DNA of 64,000 nt, from positions 100,250 to 164,249 of the forward strand of contig JAFXPK010000004.1 in the NCBI GenBank assembly GCA_017527905.1, given 5' to 3'. The translations under genes and the position numbers were made by a program. Source of the stretch: Paludibacteraceae bacterium (GTDB taxonomy: Bacteria; Bacteroidota; Bacteroidia; Bacteroidales; Paludibacteraceae). The notes below the pieces were generated by a model that was given only the letters and a program-made list of their open reading frames with translations, searched no databases and was not told the origin of the DNA. Shown here piece after piece: positions 17,589-26,298 of the stretch (the first letter of the stretch is position 1; each line of letters opens with the position of its first letter).

Positions 17589-18091
17589 ATGCCTGAAGTT
17601 GTTTCCCATGTATAACGTTTTCAGGTCAATTACGTTGTCTATATTATTGATTTAAATTTAATTGTTATCTCTTTGCTGAAAGATTTGATAAAATAATTTG
17701 TGCTCGGTTAATCATCACCAGTCTCCAAAACTTCTTCGCGCCTTCCTTTTACCGTAGTGGATCAGACGGTCTGATGCCTGTTGTTTCGCCGTATAAATTT
17801 CACCTAAAAAAAACGTCCGTTTACTGATGATAAATGCGTCTTCGTTGTATTTTGTCGCTGATTCATTGTGTTTTATGTATTCAATCACTATTTTTGGGGT
17901 GCGGTTGTTTGTTTAATGACTGATTGTTTGGACGGTATGATATAGGCCGTCGTTTTGAGAAAAAGACCATAAACCGATACGCTTACGAGTGTGTCATTGA
18001 TATATATATAAGGGGTGATTTTGTGCTGTTGATAGTGAATATGTGTTTTAGTATTATATAATAGGTTGCGATTAGCGTCGCTTTTTAGTGT
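17589..18091. other. 503-bp intergenic region before the T9SS cargo operon
   Basis: No gene is supported. A perfect inverted repeat ATCAGAC-G-GTCTGAT lies at 17761-17775. Low-GC stretches and several TTTG strings make this the likely regulatory region of the 18092-24182 operon, but no promoter can be fixed with confidence. Confidence 0.5.
17761..17775. promoter_or_regulatory. 15-bp perfect palindrome, possible operator
   Basis: ATCAGAC (17761-17767), central G, GTCTGAT (17769-17775). It lies about 320 bases before the giant cargo gene. It could bind a dimeric regulator, but no second copy was noticed and chance is possible. Confidence 0.3.
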
Positions 18092-21000
18092 ATGAAAAGA
18101 AGTAAATTTCTAGGCATGATGTGCCTATGTGCTTTCCCGTTCTTGTATATGAGTGCGGGTGAAGTCAATCCGAATGATCAAGAGGAGCAGTTTGCTGCTC
18201 AAGCTGAGGATGTGGTCGACCCTGAGGACGATCAGAACCCGGATGTTGCCGAGGATCCTAATGGACAGCAAGACGATCCCGCACAAGGTGGGGATGCTGG
18301 TGCCGCTGAACAAGGCGCTGGTGGTGCTGAACAGGGTGCAGGTGCCGAGCAGGGCGCTGGCGGCCAAGAAGACGGTCCTGGCGCTGGTGCTGGCGGTGCC
18401 GAACAAGGTGCTGGCGGTGCAGGTGCCGAGCAGGGTGCTGGCGGCAAGGAAGACGGTCCTGGCGCAGGTGCTGGCGGTGCTGAGCAGGGTGCTGGTGGCG
18501 CTGGTGCTGAGCAAGGCGCTGGTGGCAAGGAAGACGGTCCAGGCGCTGGCGCTGGTGGTGCCGAGCAAGGTGCTGGTGGCGCAGGTGCTGAGCAAGGCGC
18601 AGGTGGCAAGGAAGATGGCCCTGGCGCTGGTGCGGGCGGCAAGGAAGATGGTCCTGGTGCTGGCGGAGAGGCCGGCAAGGAGGATGAACATAAGCCTCAT
18701 AAAACGAAGGAACAGCAGAAGCATGACTGGGGAGAAATAGACTGGGAACAGGAGAACCTCATCGTGAATGACGGCTTGAAGGTCGGCGGAACGCTGGACG
18801 GCTGGGGTCTGTATACGGGTCTGTATTTCCCTGTTGTGGAGGGTGAAGGCGAGGATGCGGTCTATAGCTACGTTTATTCATGGGAGAAGACAACGGAGGC
18901 GCAGGCTAAGAAGGAACAGCGAATGATGCTCTCCAGCGATTTGGGCCAGACTGACCCTATCATCGCTTGTAGCGATTTCTATGTGAACCCTGACAATGAG
19001 GCGGTTATACAAATCGGTAGAAATAATGGATATGCGGAGGGCCGAAACAAGAAGGCCGGCGCCTATGCGGAGAGAATGCACTATACTTTCGTCGTGAATG
19101 AGCAGAGCACGCTGTTCACCTATAAATACGCATGTGTGCTTCACGTGCCTACCAATGACAAGCATGAATCCTATCAAATGCCTGCTTTCTATGTGGATGT
19201 GAGCCTCTACTCCCCTGAGGGGAAGGAGGTGACGCTGAACTGTATGTCCTTCTCGGGAAACGCCAGCTTCAATAACTCGTTGATACAGAACCCGGCGACT
19301 TGTACGGAGGCGAAGGTGGAGCATGGAAAGAACACGAGCGACGAGCAGCGCCCGGAGGATTATGTCTATCAGCCTTGGTCTACCGTGAGCTATGATCTGA
19401 CGGACTACATCGGCTATACGATCGTCATCGATATCATCACCCACGACTGCTTGGTGGATGCGGGTAATGATTCGGAGATGGCTGGTAGCCACAAGGCGTA
19501 TGGCTATTTCTGGGGCAAGACGGAGCCGTTGCGCCTCATCCCTCGCAACTGTGGTAACGACGATGCGGTGATTACCGCGCCGGAGGGCTTCGTCTCTTAT
19601 AATTGGTACCGTTGCGACGACTATATGCCTTTGTCCTCCACGGATAACGTGGCGGTCATTCCGAAGGACGAGATCGTGGACGGGGCGCATTACTGCTGCG
19701 AGATGATCGGTTCCAACTCCGCCTGCACGAAGATTTTGGCGGATACGGTGCTGACTACCATCGTGTTGGAACCTAACTTCGACTATAAGGATACTTGTAA
19801 TATGACGGTCGACTTCATCGACAAGAGCGTGGTGAAGCGTGATGAGATCAAGACTTACCGCTGGGACTTCGGCGATGGCTACTACTCCGCGGAGGCATCG
19901 CCTCGCCACGAATACAAGGAGGGCGGCGAGTATGAGGTTTCCCTTACGGTCATATCGAGCCGTGGTTGCTCGTCCACTTTCACTAAGATGGTGAAGGTGA
20001 ATCCTAAACCGATCCTCTCCATTGACGGGGACCAAAGGGTCTGCTACGGGGATATGATCGTCTTGTCTTGCCTCTCTTCCCAGATCGGTAATAAGTTCTT
20101 CTGGGTGAACCAGACGGGCGACACCATCTCGAACGACATCTCCATGTCGGAGCGTGCCGAGACGAGCCAAACCTATCGGGTGAGCATCATCGACCAGTTC
20201 AATTGCCAATACGACAAGGATGTTTATGTGGGTGTCTCCTCATCTCCTACTATCTACATCAAGGGAGACTCCTCCGTCTGCTACAATACGCCTGCCAAGC
20301 TTTGGGTGTGGGGCGATGCGGACAAGTTCATCTGGAGCTCCGCGGCGGAGGGCGACACGTTGCATTTCACGCCTCAGCAGAATACTACCTATTGTGTGAC
20401 GGGTACCTACACGAACACGGGTTGTAAGACAACCAAGTGCGTGAATGTCTTGGTGAATCCTTTGCCGGAGATTTCCGTGTCTGGCCCGGACGATATTTGT
20501 GAGGGCGAGCAAGCCATCCTTACTGCTTCAGGCGCCGCGGAATATTTCTGGATGAACGTCTATCCGGGAGATACCTTGACCGTTTCTCCTCTGGAGACAT
20601 CCACCTATACGGTGATCGGAACCGACACGAACGGTTGTTCGGGTGCGTCGCAGTACAAGGTGCCTGTCATTCCGTCCCCTAAGATGGTGGTCTATGGTAA
20701 CCGTGACATCTGTGAGGGCGAGCAGCTGAACCTCTGGGTGGAAGGTGCGCAATCGTATGTGTGGGACGATGGCTCGGAAGGTGCGGTCGTCAACCGTATG
20801 CCTTCACTGAACACCTCCATGTATTGGGTGGAAGGCTCGAATGGCAGGTGCAAGGTGAAGGAAGAGATCCCTATCGTGGTCAATCCTGTGCCTATGGTGG
20901 CCATCTATGGTAAGAACGAGATATGTGCGGGCGAAACCGTTTCGTTGTATGCCCAAGGCGCCGACTCGTACGAGTGGAGCACGGGCGAGGTGGAACGCTT

Positions 21001-23194
21001 CGTGGATAAGACGTTGATGTCCAGCCAAATCTTTTACGTCAAAGGAACATCCGAGCAGGGATGTGTGGCTTCCGCCTCTTATACGGTGAATGTCCACAAT
21101 GTCCCTTCTTTCACGGTCGACGGACCGGTGAGCGTCTGCGCAGGCACGGTGGTCACTCTGAAAGCCACCGACGAGGATGGTTCCTGTGTCTTCCAGTGGA
21201 GCAATGGTATGATTGGCACAACCTGTCAAACCTATTTGGATGAGACGACCACGTTCGAGGTGGTCGGAACTGATACCACTTCCGGTTGTATGTCGAAGCG
21301 GGAATACCGTGTGGATGTGATACCGTTGCCGGACATTGCGGTGACGGGTGTGACGACGCTCTGTAGGGGTCTTGCGTTGAGTCTCTCCGTCACGGGTGCC
21401 TCCTCCTACTTGTGGAGCGATGGTTCAACCTCCAATTCGTTCGTCTCCGTGCCGAACACCAATGTGACGGTTTGGGTGGAAGGCACGACGGCCGGTTGCT
21501 CGACCAGGGTGGATGTCCCTGTCACGGTTCTTCCTTCCCCAGTCGTTTGGGTGGATGGTAAGACAGACCTTTGCCAGGGTGATTCGCTGAACCTAATCGC
21601 CCGTGGTGCGGACTCCTTCGTGTGGAACGCCTTGATTGATGGGAATAGATTCTCGTCCAAGCCTACGCTTTCCTCCTCTGTTTCGCTGGTCGGCACGAAC
21701 GACAATGGTTGCGCGACCAAGGTGGAGGTGCCATTCACGGTCAGCCCGAATCCGTACATTACGATAGAAGGAGCAGACAAAGTGTGTGAGAACAGCCCTG
21801 TCACGTTGAAGGCCACAGGTGAGGATCTTGTACAGTTCGTCTGGAGCACGGGCGAGTCTGAGGCGGAGATCACAGAGCCTCTCATGGGCGAGAAACTGTT
21901 CGAGGTGCGTGCGTGGAACTCCCACGGATGTTCCGGTACGGCCCAGAAGAAGGTGCATACCGTGTTGCCTCCTACCATTTCCTACACAGGCGAGACGAAT
22001 GTCTGCCAGGGCGAGAATGTCGTGCTGCTGGCGGCTGGAGCCTCCAACTACACTTGGGCGCACAATGACGCCATCTTCCAGGAGGGGGAGCGGTTGGTCT
22101 ATATGCCGGAAAATAATTCGTTGATTACCCTGATCGGCTCGGAGGGCGATTGTTCCTCCACGCTCGACATCTATGTGACCGTCAGTCCGATGCCTACGTT
22201 GAACGTGATGGGGGAGACCTCAGTATGTAAAAATCAGTCGTTTACGCTGACAGCGTCGGGTGCTGACGAGTATGTTTGGTCAACTGGTGATAGTACTGCC
22301 ACGATTTCTTATTCGTTGTCAAATTCGACCACTTACATGGTCAAAGGAAGATTAATTGATGGATGTTATGCAAAAAAAACGATTAAAGTCGAGGTTTATC
22401 CAGATTTAAATGTATCTTTGAAGGAAGTTCGCAAGAAGGGTTGTCCCGGAGAGCCTACCGAGGTCGAAATGGAGGCAGAAGGAGCATCTTATTATGTGTG
22501 GAGTAGTGAACCGTACAATTTAACTATCTCTGGCACATCTTCTTACGATTTAGATGCATTGATTGAAGAGCCTACGATGGTGTATGTGGTGGGTACTGAT
22601 GAGAATGGTTGTCAAGGAACAGATTCGATGTGGATTGTGCCGAAAGATCACAATGAGATGACGTTCCAGATCCTTCCGCCGGTGATAGAGAGGGAAGATC
22701 CTACCGTTCATTTCAGGGGATTTTTCCCGAAAAACACCCAGTGGTCGTGGGATCCGGGCGATGGATCGGATGTCCTCGAGGGCGAGGATGTCGTATATGA
22801 GTACCGTGATGTGGATGTTGTCACAGAGGATTCATTCAGAGTGTATATGAGGGCTCGTAGTGAAGATGGATGTGTATTTCAGCATTCAAGTTATGTGTAT
22901 GTCTGGAAAGATTTTTGGGCGCCGAATGTCTTTACACCGAATGGGGATGGAATGAACGATGTGTTCCGTTTCTTAGGTGGAGAGCATATGGATGATTTCC
23001 ATTTCACCATCTATAACCGATGTGGTGAGACGGTGTTCGTCGGTGATTCGATTGACGACAAATGGGATGGAAATGATTTGAACGGTCACCCTTGTCCGAA
23101 TGAGATCTATGGCTGGTATGTTAATTATTATAGTAACTACAAAGGCATAGGCAAAAGCGGAGAGAGGAAAGGTTATGTAACAATTCTAAAATAG
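18092..23194 (+). CDS. Giant T9SS-exported repeat protein with PKD/Ig-like domains and type B (gliding motility-type) sorting domain
   Basis: A 1700-residue protein. Residues 1-23 are a signal peptide. About 35-205 are an acidic low-complexity G/A/E/Q-rich region with three identical 27-residue units. A beta-rich domain (about 210-520) follows. Near 560-645 is a PKD domain (YRWDFGDG...). Then come about ten Ig-like repeats with a recurring cysteine and YxWS pattern (for example GADSYEWSTG). Residues about 1609-1700 form the type B T9SS sorting domain (NVFTPNGDGMNDVFRF, IYNRCGETVF, KWDGNDLNG). It is probably an adhesin or surface fibre. The PorP/SprF-like gene begins 7 bases downstream, as is usual for type B cargo. 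The Ig-repeat stretch 22225-22660 is more AT-rich than the rest. Confidence 0.92.
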   Translation: MKRSKFLGMMCLCAFPFLYMSAGEVNPNDQEEQFAAQAEDVVDPEDDQNPDVAEDPNGQQDDPAQGGDAGAAEQGAGGAEQGAGAEQGAGGQEDGPGAGAGGAEQGAGGAGAEQGAGGKEDGPGAGAGGAEQGAGGAGAEQGAGGKEDGPGAGAGGAEQGAGGAGAEQGAGGKEDGPGAGAGGKEDGPGAGGEAGKEDEHKPHKTKEQQKHDWGEIDWEQENLIVNDGLKVGGTLDGWGLYTGLYFPVVEGEGEDAVYSYVYSWEKTTEAQAKKEQRMMLSSDLGQTDPIIACSDFYVNPDNEAVIQIGRNNGYAEGRNKKAGAYAERMHYTFVVNEQSTLFTYKYACVLHVPTNDKHESYQMPAFYVDVSLYSPEGKEVTLNCMSFSGNASFNNSLIQNPATCTEAKVEHGKNTSDEQRPEDYVYQPWSTVSYDLTDYIGYTIVIDIITHDCLVDAGNDSEMAGSHKAYGYFWGKTEPLRLIPRNCGNDDAVITAPEGFVSYNWYRCDDYMPLSSTDNVAVIPKDEIVDGAHYCCEMIGSNSACTKILADTVLTTIVLEPNFDYKDTCNMTVDFIDKSVVKRDEIKTYRWDFGDGYYSAEASPRHEYKEGGEYEVSLTVISSRGCSSTFTKMVKVNPKPILSIDGDQRVCYGDMIVLSCLSSQIGNKFFWVNQTGDTISNDISMSERAETSQTYRVSIIDQFNCQYDKDVYVGVSSSPTIYIKGDSSVCYNTPAKLWVWGDADKFIWSSAAEGDTLHFTPQQNTTYCVTGTYTNTGCKTTKCVNVLVNPLPEISVSGPDDICEGEQAILTASGAAEYFWMNVYPGDTLTVSPLETSTYTVIGTDTNGCSGASQYKVPVIPSPKMVVYGNRDICEGEQLNLWVEGAQSYVWDDGSEGAVVNRMPSLNTSMYWVEGSNGRCKVKEEIPIVVNPVPMVAIYGKNEICAGETVSLYAQGADSYEWSTGEVERFVDKTLMSSQIFYVKGTSEQGCVASASYTVNVHNVPSFTVDGPVSVCAGTVVTLKATDEDGSCVFQWSNGMIGTTCQTYLDETTTFEVVGTDTTSGCMSKREYRVDVIPLPDIAVTGVTTLCRGLALSLSVTGASSYLWSDGSTSNSFVSVPNTNVTVWVEGTTAGCSTRVDVPVTVLPSPVVWVDGKTDLCQGDSLNLIARGADSFVWNALIDGNRFSSKPTLSSSVSLVGTNDNGCATKVEVPFTVSPNPYITIEGADKVCENSPVTLKATGEDLVQFVWSTGESEAEITEPLMGEKLFEVRAWNSHGCSGTAQKKVHTVLPPTISYTGETNVCQGENVVLLAAGASNYTWAHNDAIFQEGERLVYMPENNSLITLIGSEGDCSSTLDIYVTVSPMPTLNVMGETSVCKNQSFTLTASGADEYVWSTGDSTATISYSLSNSTTYMVKGRLIDGCYAKKTIKVEVYPDLNVSLKEVRKKGCPGEPTEVEMEAEGASYYVWSSEPYNLTISGTSSYDLDALIEEPTMVYVVGTDENGCQGTDSMWIVPKDHNEMTFQILPPVIEREDPTVHFRGFFPKNTQWSWDPGDGSDVLEGEDVVYEYRDVDVVTEDSFRVYMRARSEDGCVFQHSSYVYVWKDFWAPNVFTPNGDGMNDVFRFLGGEHMDDFHFTIYNRCGETVFVGDSIDDKWDGNDLNGHPCPNEIYGWYVNYYSNYKGIGKSGERKGYVTILK
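18380..18622 (+). repeat. Three tandem 81-bp units encoding 27 identical residues
   Basis: Units at 18380-18460, 18461-18541 and 18542-18622 each encode the same 27 residues, beginning GAGAGGAEQGAGG and ending GGKEDGP. The DNA copies differ at many third codon positions while the protein is invariant. Shorter partial units flank them on both sides. Confidence 0.92.
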
Positions 23195-23201
23195 ATTGTA
23201 A

Positions 23202-24182
23202 ATGAGGAAATTTTATGTTGGAATAATATTGGCTGTTTGTTCGTGTCTGGGGGCTTTTGCCCAAGACTACTCTTTTTCGAACCATAACAATGTGCCGTTT
23301 AGTTTGAACCCATCTTTGGTGGGTGGCGCGAATGCGATACGCTTCGGTTTGAATTACCGTCAGCAGTGGCCTGCGCTTGGGAACAAGTACCATACGGTCC
23401 GTTTCTCGTATGACCAGAACTTCTACAAGCAGATGTGCTCTGTGGGTTTCGCTTATTCATACGATAACATGGCGGCGGGTACTTATCAGGTCAATGATTT
23501 CGACTTCATCTACTCCCATACGATCCGTACCACGGAGGGTCAGTTCGTCCGCTTGGGTGTGCAGGCCTCCATCTACGCGAATTTCTTGGGAGGTGATCTG
23601 GTCTTCGAGGATCAGTACAATCCTTACTACAGGGAGGTGACCAACGAGACCTTGGAGAACATCCAGAACGATTCGCGCGTCTTCCCGGACTTCTCCGCCG
23701 GTGCTTCCTATGTGATAGAGAACAGGTTGACCGCCGGTTTGGCTGTCTACCATATCGGTGAGCCAAAGAATGGCTTCTTGGATAAACCAGATAACCAGTT
23801 GCAGCGTAAGTTCGTCGCCCATGCGACCTACTTCCACGACTTGCAGTACAGAAATGGTTTGTTCAGCCGTGATGACCTTTCCAGCAACTATCTCTTCGGT
23901 ACGGTCTATTACCAGAAACAGGATGTCTTCCAGGCTTTGTATGTGAGTGTCTGCGCCTTGATCAGCCCGATCATCATCGGTGCATCCTACCGCACCAACC
24001 TGAGCGAGGTCCATACGCCTTCCGTCACGGCGGGTGTGCAGTTCGGTAGTTTCCAAGCCAATTATGTTTACGACATATTCACCTCACGCAAGAAGAAAAA
24101 TGGTTCATGGTCGCATGAGCTGAACCTCATCTACGTGATCCGTGTGAAGGAGAAATACCCTTGTCCGGTCGTTTACTGGTAA
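23202..24182 (+). CDS. PorP/SprF-family T9SS outer-membrane protein
   Basis: A 326-residue predicted beta-barrel with a signal peptide (residues 1-20, ending GAFAQ). It shows the typical PorP/SprF start, DYSFSNHNNVPFSLNPSLVG, and alternating aromatic strands throughout. PorP/SprF proteins receive type B T9SS cargo at the outer membrane and help attach it. Type B cargo genes are usually followed by their own copy, and that arrangement is seen here with a 7-base gap. A strong terminator follows, so 18092-24182 is a two-gene operon. The first 90 bases are more AT-rich than the rest. Confidence 0.92.
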   Translation: MRKFYVGIILAVCSCLGAFAQDYSFSNHNNVPFSLNPSLVGGANAIRFGLNYRQQWPALGNKYHTVRFSYDQNFYKQMCSVGFAYSYDNMAAGTYQVNDFDFIYSHTIRTTEGQFVRLGVQASIYANFLGGDLVFEDQYNPYYREVTNETLENIQNDSRVFPDFSAGASYVIENRLTAGLAVYHIGEPKNGFLDKPDNQLQRKFVAHATYFHDLQYRNGLFSRDDLSSNYLFGTVYYQKQDVFQALYVSVCALISPIIIGASYRTNLSEVHTPSVTAGVQFGSFQANYVYDIFTSRKKKNGSWSHELNLIYVIRVKEKYPCPVVYW

Positions 24183-24205
24183 TCGGGTGCTCGCCAACTC
24201 ATATG

Positions 24206-24237
24206 ACCGCCGGCGCAGGAATACGTCGGCGGTTTTT
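24206..24237 (+). terminator. Rho-independent terminator after the cargo-PorP operon
   Basis: ACCGCCGGCG (24206-24215) pairs with CGTCGGCGGT (24224-24233) through ten pairs, one of them a G-T wobble. The loop has eight bases and a T run follows. Confidence 0.93.
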
Positions 24238-24270
24238 GTATAATAGCCCATGAGGCTACATGGTAAGAAT

Positions 24271-24879
24271 ATGTTGAGAAATTTATTTATTATAGCGTTA
24301 TCCTTTTTCGCTTTTGAAGCCTCTTCGCAAAATGTCATTGGGCTGGTGGCGGAACATTTTAAGCATAGAGAAGGGAAAGGTTGGGAGTATTATTATTGTT
24401 ATGATACGAATACCCCTGCTTTTCAATATATCACAAGGAATAATAGGTTCGGATTCCCTGTGCCAGTATGGGAAAAGTTACGTTTCGCGATAAATCGTGA
24501 GAATGTGCCCCGGATAGATTCCCTCATGGTCACTTTGGGGAAGAATCTGCCTTCAGAATCGGTGAAAGACAATATCAGTTCATGTGTCCATGTCAGAAGG
24601 AAAAGACTGATTTCGAAGGAGAAAGCACAGAATATTTTTTCGGAGAAAAGAGATTTGGACAACACCTATTATTTGAGATGGTATCAATTCGGGAAGAAAA
24701 AAAGGAAACGAGATTTGCGCAATATCTTTATCTATTACTTTTCAAAACCCATTCAGATAGATGATTGTATAATGGTTGAAGTGGTTAGAAAAAGAAATCC
24801 GTCGGCTTGGGATTTATACTTTTGCTATTATCTTCTGAAGACGAATGAATTAATTGTGGATTTTGTGGATCAGGACTGA
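24271..24879 (+). CDS. Hypothetical secreted protein
   Basis: About 202 residues with a signal peptide (MLRNLFIIALSFF, cleavage near ASSQ) when started at the ATG at 24271; an in-frame ATG at 24250 would add seven residues. The mature part is basic, with a KKKRKRDLR stretch, and mixes beta-like segments. No family is recognised. It is the first of a run of AT-rich small genes after the T9SS operon. It may be periplasmic. Role unknown. Confidence 0.72.
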   Translation: MLRNLFIIALSFFAFEASSQNVIGLVAEHFKHREGKGWEYYYCYDTNTPAFQYITRNNRFGFPVPVWEKLRFAINRENVPRIDSLMVTLGKNLPSESVKDNISSCVHVRRKRLISKEKAQNIFSEKRDLDNTYYLRWYQFGKKKRKRDLRNIFIYYFSKPIQIDDCIMVEVVRKRNPSAWDLYFCYYLLKTNELIVDFVDQD

Positions 24880-24951
24880 TTTTTTTGTAATTTGTGGCAC
24901 TCATTACTCATCGCTTAAATTGTCAAAATGTTCGTATTCAAAGAAATATTT

Positions 24952-25449
24952 ATGAAAGAGAAAAATTCCCTTGCACGCTTAAAGTCTTTGAGTCTGTTAG
25001 GCTTGTCAGTTATGATTTTAAGCCTACATAATGGATGTAGTCCTCAAAAGGATAAGTCGCCAAACAATGAACAGGTTGAAGGTGTGCCGAAGGTGACTCT
25101 AAAAGGTATTAATGATACAATTGTTGTACGCAAATCGGATTACGATGAGATAAAGAGTTACAGTGCGGATTACGGCTATATGACGAATGGTATTATCCTC
25201 TCAGATTCCATGGTTGAAATAATTAGGGATTTAGAATCGCCCATACTAAAAATAGAATTTGATGAAGGTTACAAAATAGCCAAAGGCATGCCCCGTCTAA
25301 GTTCATCACTTCCATGTGAATGCAACTATTCTTATTATTTTGATGATGAGAATCCGAATCGTCGAGTTAGATTGGAAGGTGTTAAAGGAGATGAAATACA
25401 TTTTGGACTTGGGATACCATTCCCTGACCCTATGGGAAAGGTGAAATAA
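24952..25449 (+). CDS. Hypothetical lipoprotein, member A of a mosaic paralogue set
   Basis: About 165 residues if started at 24952, which gives a normal lipoprotein signal ending in NGC; an ATG at 24928 would add eight residues. After the cysteine comes a short linker (SPQKDKSPNNEQVEGVP) and then a domain with YMTNGIILSDSMVEII and SPILKIEFDEGY. That domain is clearly related to the product of the next gene. The linker DNA (25033-25089) recurs in the next gene with one change in 57 bases. I do not recognise the family. It is AT-rich and lies among accessory genes. Confidence 0.72.
   Translation: MKEKNSLARLKSLSLLGLSVMILSLHNGCSPQKDKSPNNEQVEGVPKVTLKGINDTIVVRKSDYDEIKSYSADYGYMTNGIILSDSMVEIIRDLESPILKIEFDEGYKIAKGMPRLSSSLPCECNYSYYFDDENPNRRVRLEGVKGDEIHFGLGIPFPDPMGKVK
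25033..25089 (+). repeat. 57-bp linker repeat, copy 1 (copy 2 at 25694-25750)
   Basis: These 57 bases encode the sequence after the lipobox of gene A. Copy 2 lies inside gene B and differs at a single base. In gene B it no longer follows a lipoprotein signal, so it looks transplanted. Confidence 0.9.
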
Positions 25450-25667
25450 ATAACATATTTATTTTGCATTCTACGAGCCAGTTGCTAAGTTAAGAAAATA
25501 AAGCTTAAATTAGCAGATATGAACATTGCTTATGAAATGTTAGTAACAATAATTATTCGTCATGAAAAAGAAATATATATTCATATCGATAGTGGCTTTA
25601 TTAGTGACATTCATCCTATTGACACTATTTGTTCATCCATCACCTGGGAAAGGGACGGTGTCAGATT
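25450..25667 (+). repeat. 218-bp direct repeat, copy 1 (copy 2 at 26081-26298)
   Basis: The repeat contains the complete 112-bp intergenic region plus the first 106 bases of the gene. The intergenic parts differ at six positions; the 106 coding bases are identical. The period is 631 bases. Each copy carries the leader and the N-terminal membrane segment of its gene. Confidence 0.95.
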
Positions 25668-26080
25668 CGAGCCCGGAAATAATATCGCCTGAGGGATGTA
25701 GTCCTCAAAAGGATAAGTCGCCAAACAATGAACAGGTTGAAGATGTGCCGGAAGAGAATACGGAAGATGTTGATTATACATTTACACTTCATAAAACGGA
25801 TTACAAAAAAATAGTAATGTACAGTGAGGGTCTCGATTCCGAAATGATGACAAATATTATTCTCCGTGATTCCATAGTTGAAAAGATATTGGAAGTAAAA
25901 CCACCCATAATAAAAATCGAATTATTTGATGGTGGTTACGGCATAGTCGAATGTGATGACATCGCAAGTGCAAAACTCATAACTGGTGCTATCTATTCCC
26001 ATTTTATAGACGATGAAGGTGTAGTTGGATTTAAACCAGTGATGGTCTACAGATGGGTAGGTGGAAAGCCTCTGAAATAA
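25562..26080 (+). CDS. Hypothetical membrane-anchored protein, member B of the mosaic set
   Basis: A 172-residue protein. Residues 1-35 form a signal anchor (a hydrophobic run after MKKKYIF) identical in protein and DNA to the start of the next gene. Residues around 45-63 (GCSPQKDKSPNNEQVEDVP) match the post-lipobox linker of gene A, including the lipobox Cys, but here that Cys is far from the signal and cannot be lipidated in the usual way. The remainder (MMTNIILRDSIVEKI, PPIIKIELFDGGYG) is homologous to the C-terminal domain of gene A. The gene therefore looks like a recombinant of its two neighbours. Function unknown. Confidence 0.75.
   Translation: MKKKYIFISIVALLVTFILLTLFVHPSPGKGTVSDSSPEIISPEGCSPQKDKSPNNEQVEDVPEENTEDVDYTFTLHKTDYKKIVMYSEGLDSEMMTNIILRDSIVEKILEVKPPIIKIELFDGGYGIVECDDIASAKLITGAIYSHFIDDEGVVGFKPVMVYRWVGGKPLK
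25694..25750 (+). repeat. 57-bp linker repeat, copy 2
   Basis: Matches 25033-25089 with one difference (A for G) and is embedded in gene B, 132 bases after its start codon. Confidence 0.9.
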
Positions 26081-26298
26081 ATAATATATTTATTTTGCAT
26101 TCTACGAGCCATTTGCTAAGTTAAGGAAATAAAGCTTAAATTAGCAGATATGAACATTGCGTATGACAGGTTAGTAACAATAATTATTCGTCATGAAAAA
26201 GAAATATATATTCATATCGATAGTGGCTTTATTAGTGACATTCATCCTATTGACACTATTTGTTCATCCATCACCTGGGAAAGGGACGGTGTCAGATT
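26081..26298 (+). repeat. 218-bp direct repeat, copy 2
   Basis: Second copy of the leader plus N-terminal coding repeat of 25450-25667. Identity ends at 26298, just where the C gene becomes unrelated to B. Confidence 0.95.

Noticed and set aside
18125..18724. Long frames on both strands across the Gly-Ala repeat
   Set aside because: The GC-rich repeat has few stop codons in any frame. Only the frame of the giant cargo has a signal peptide and continues into real domains.
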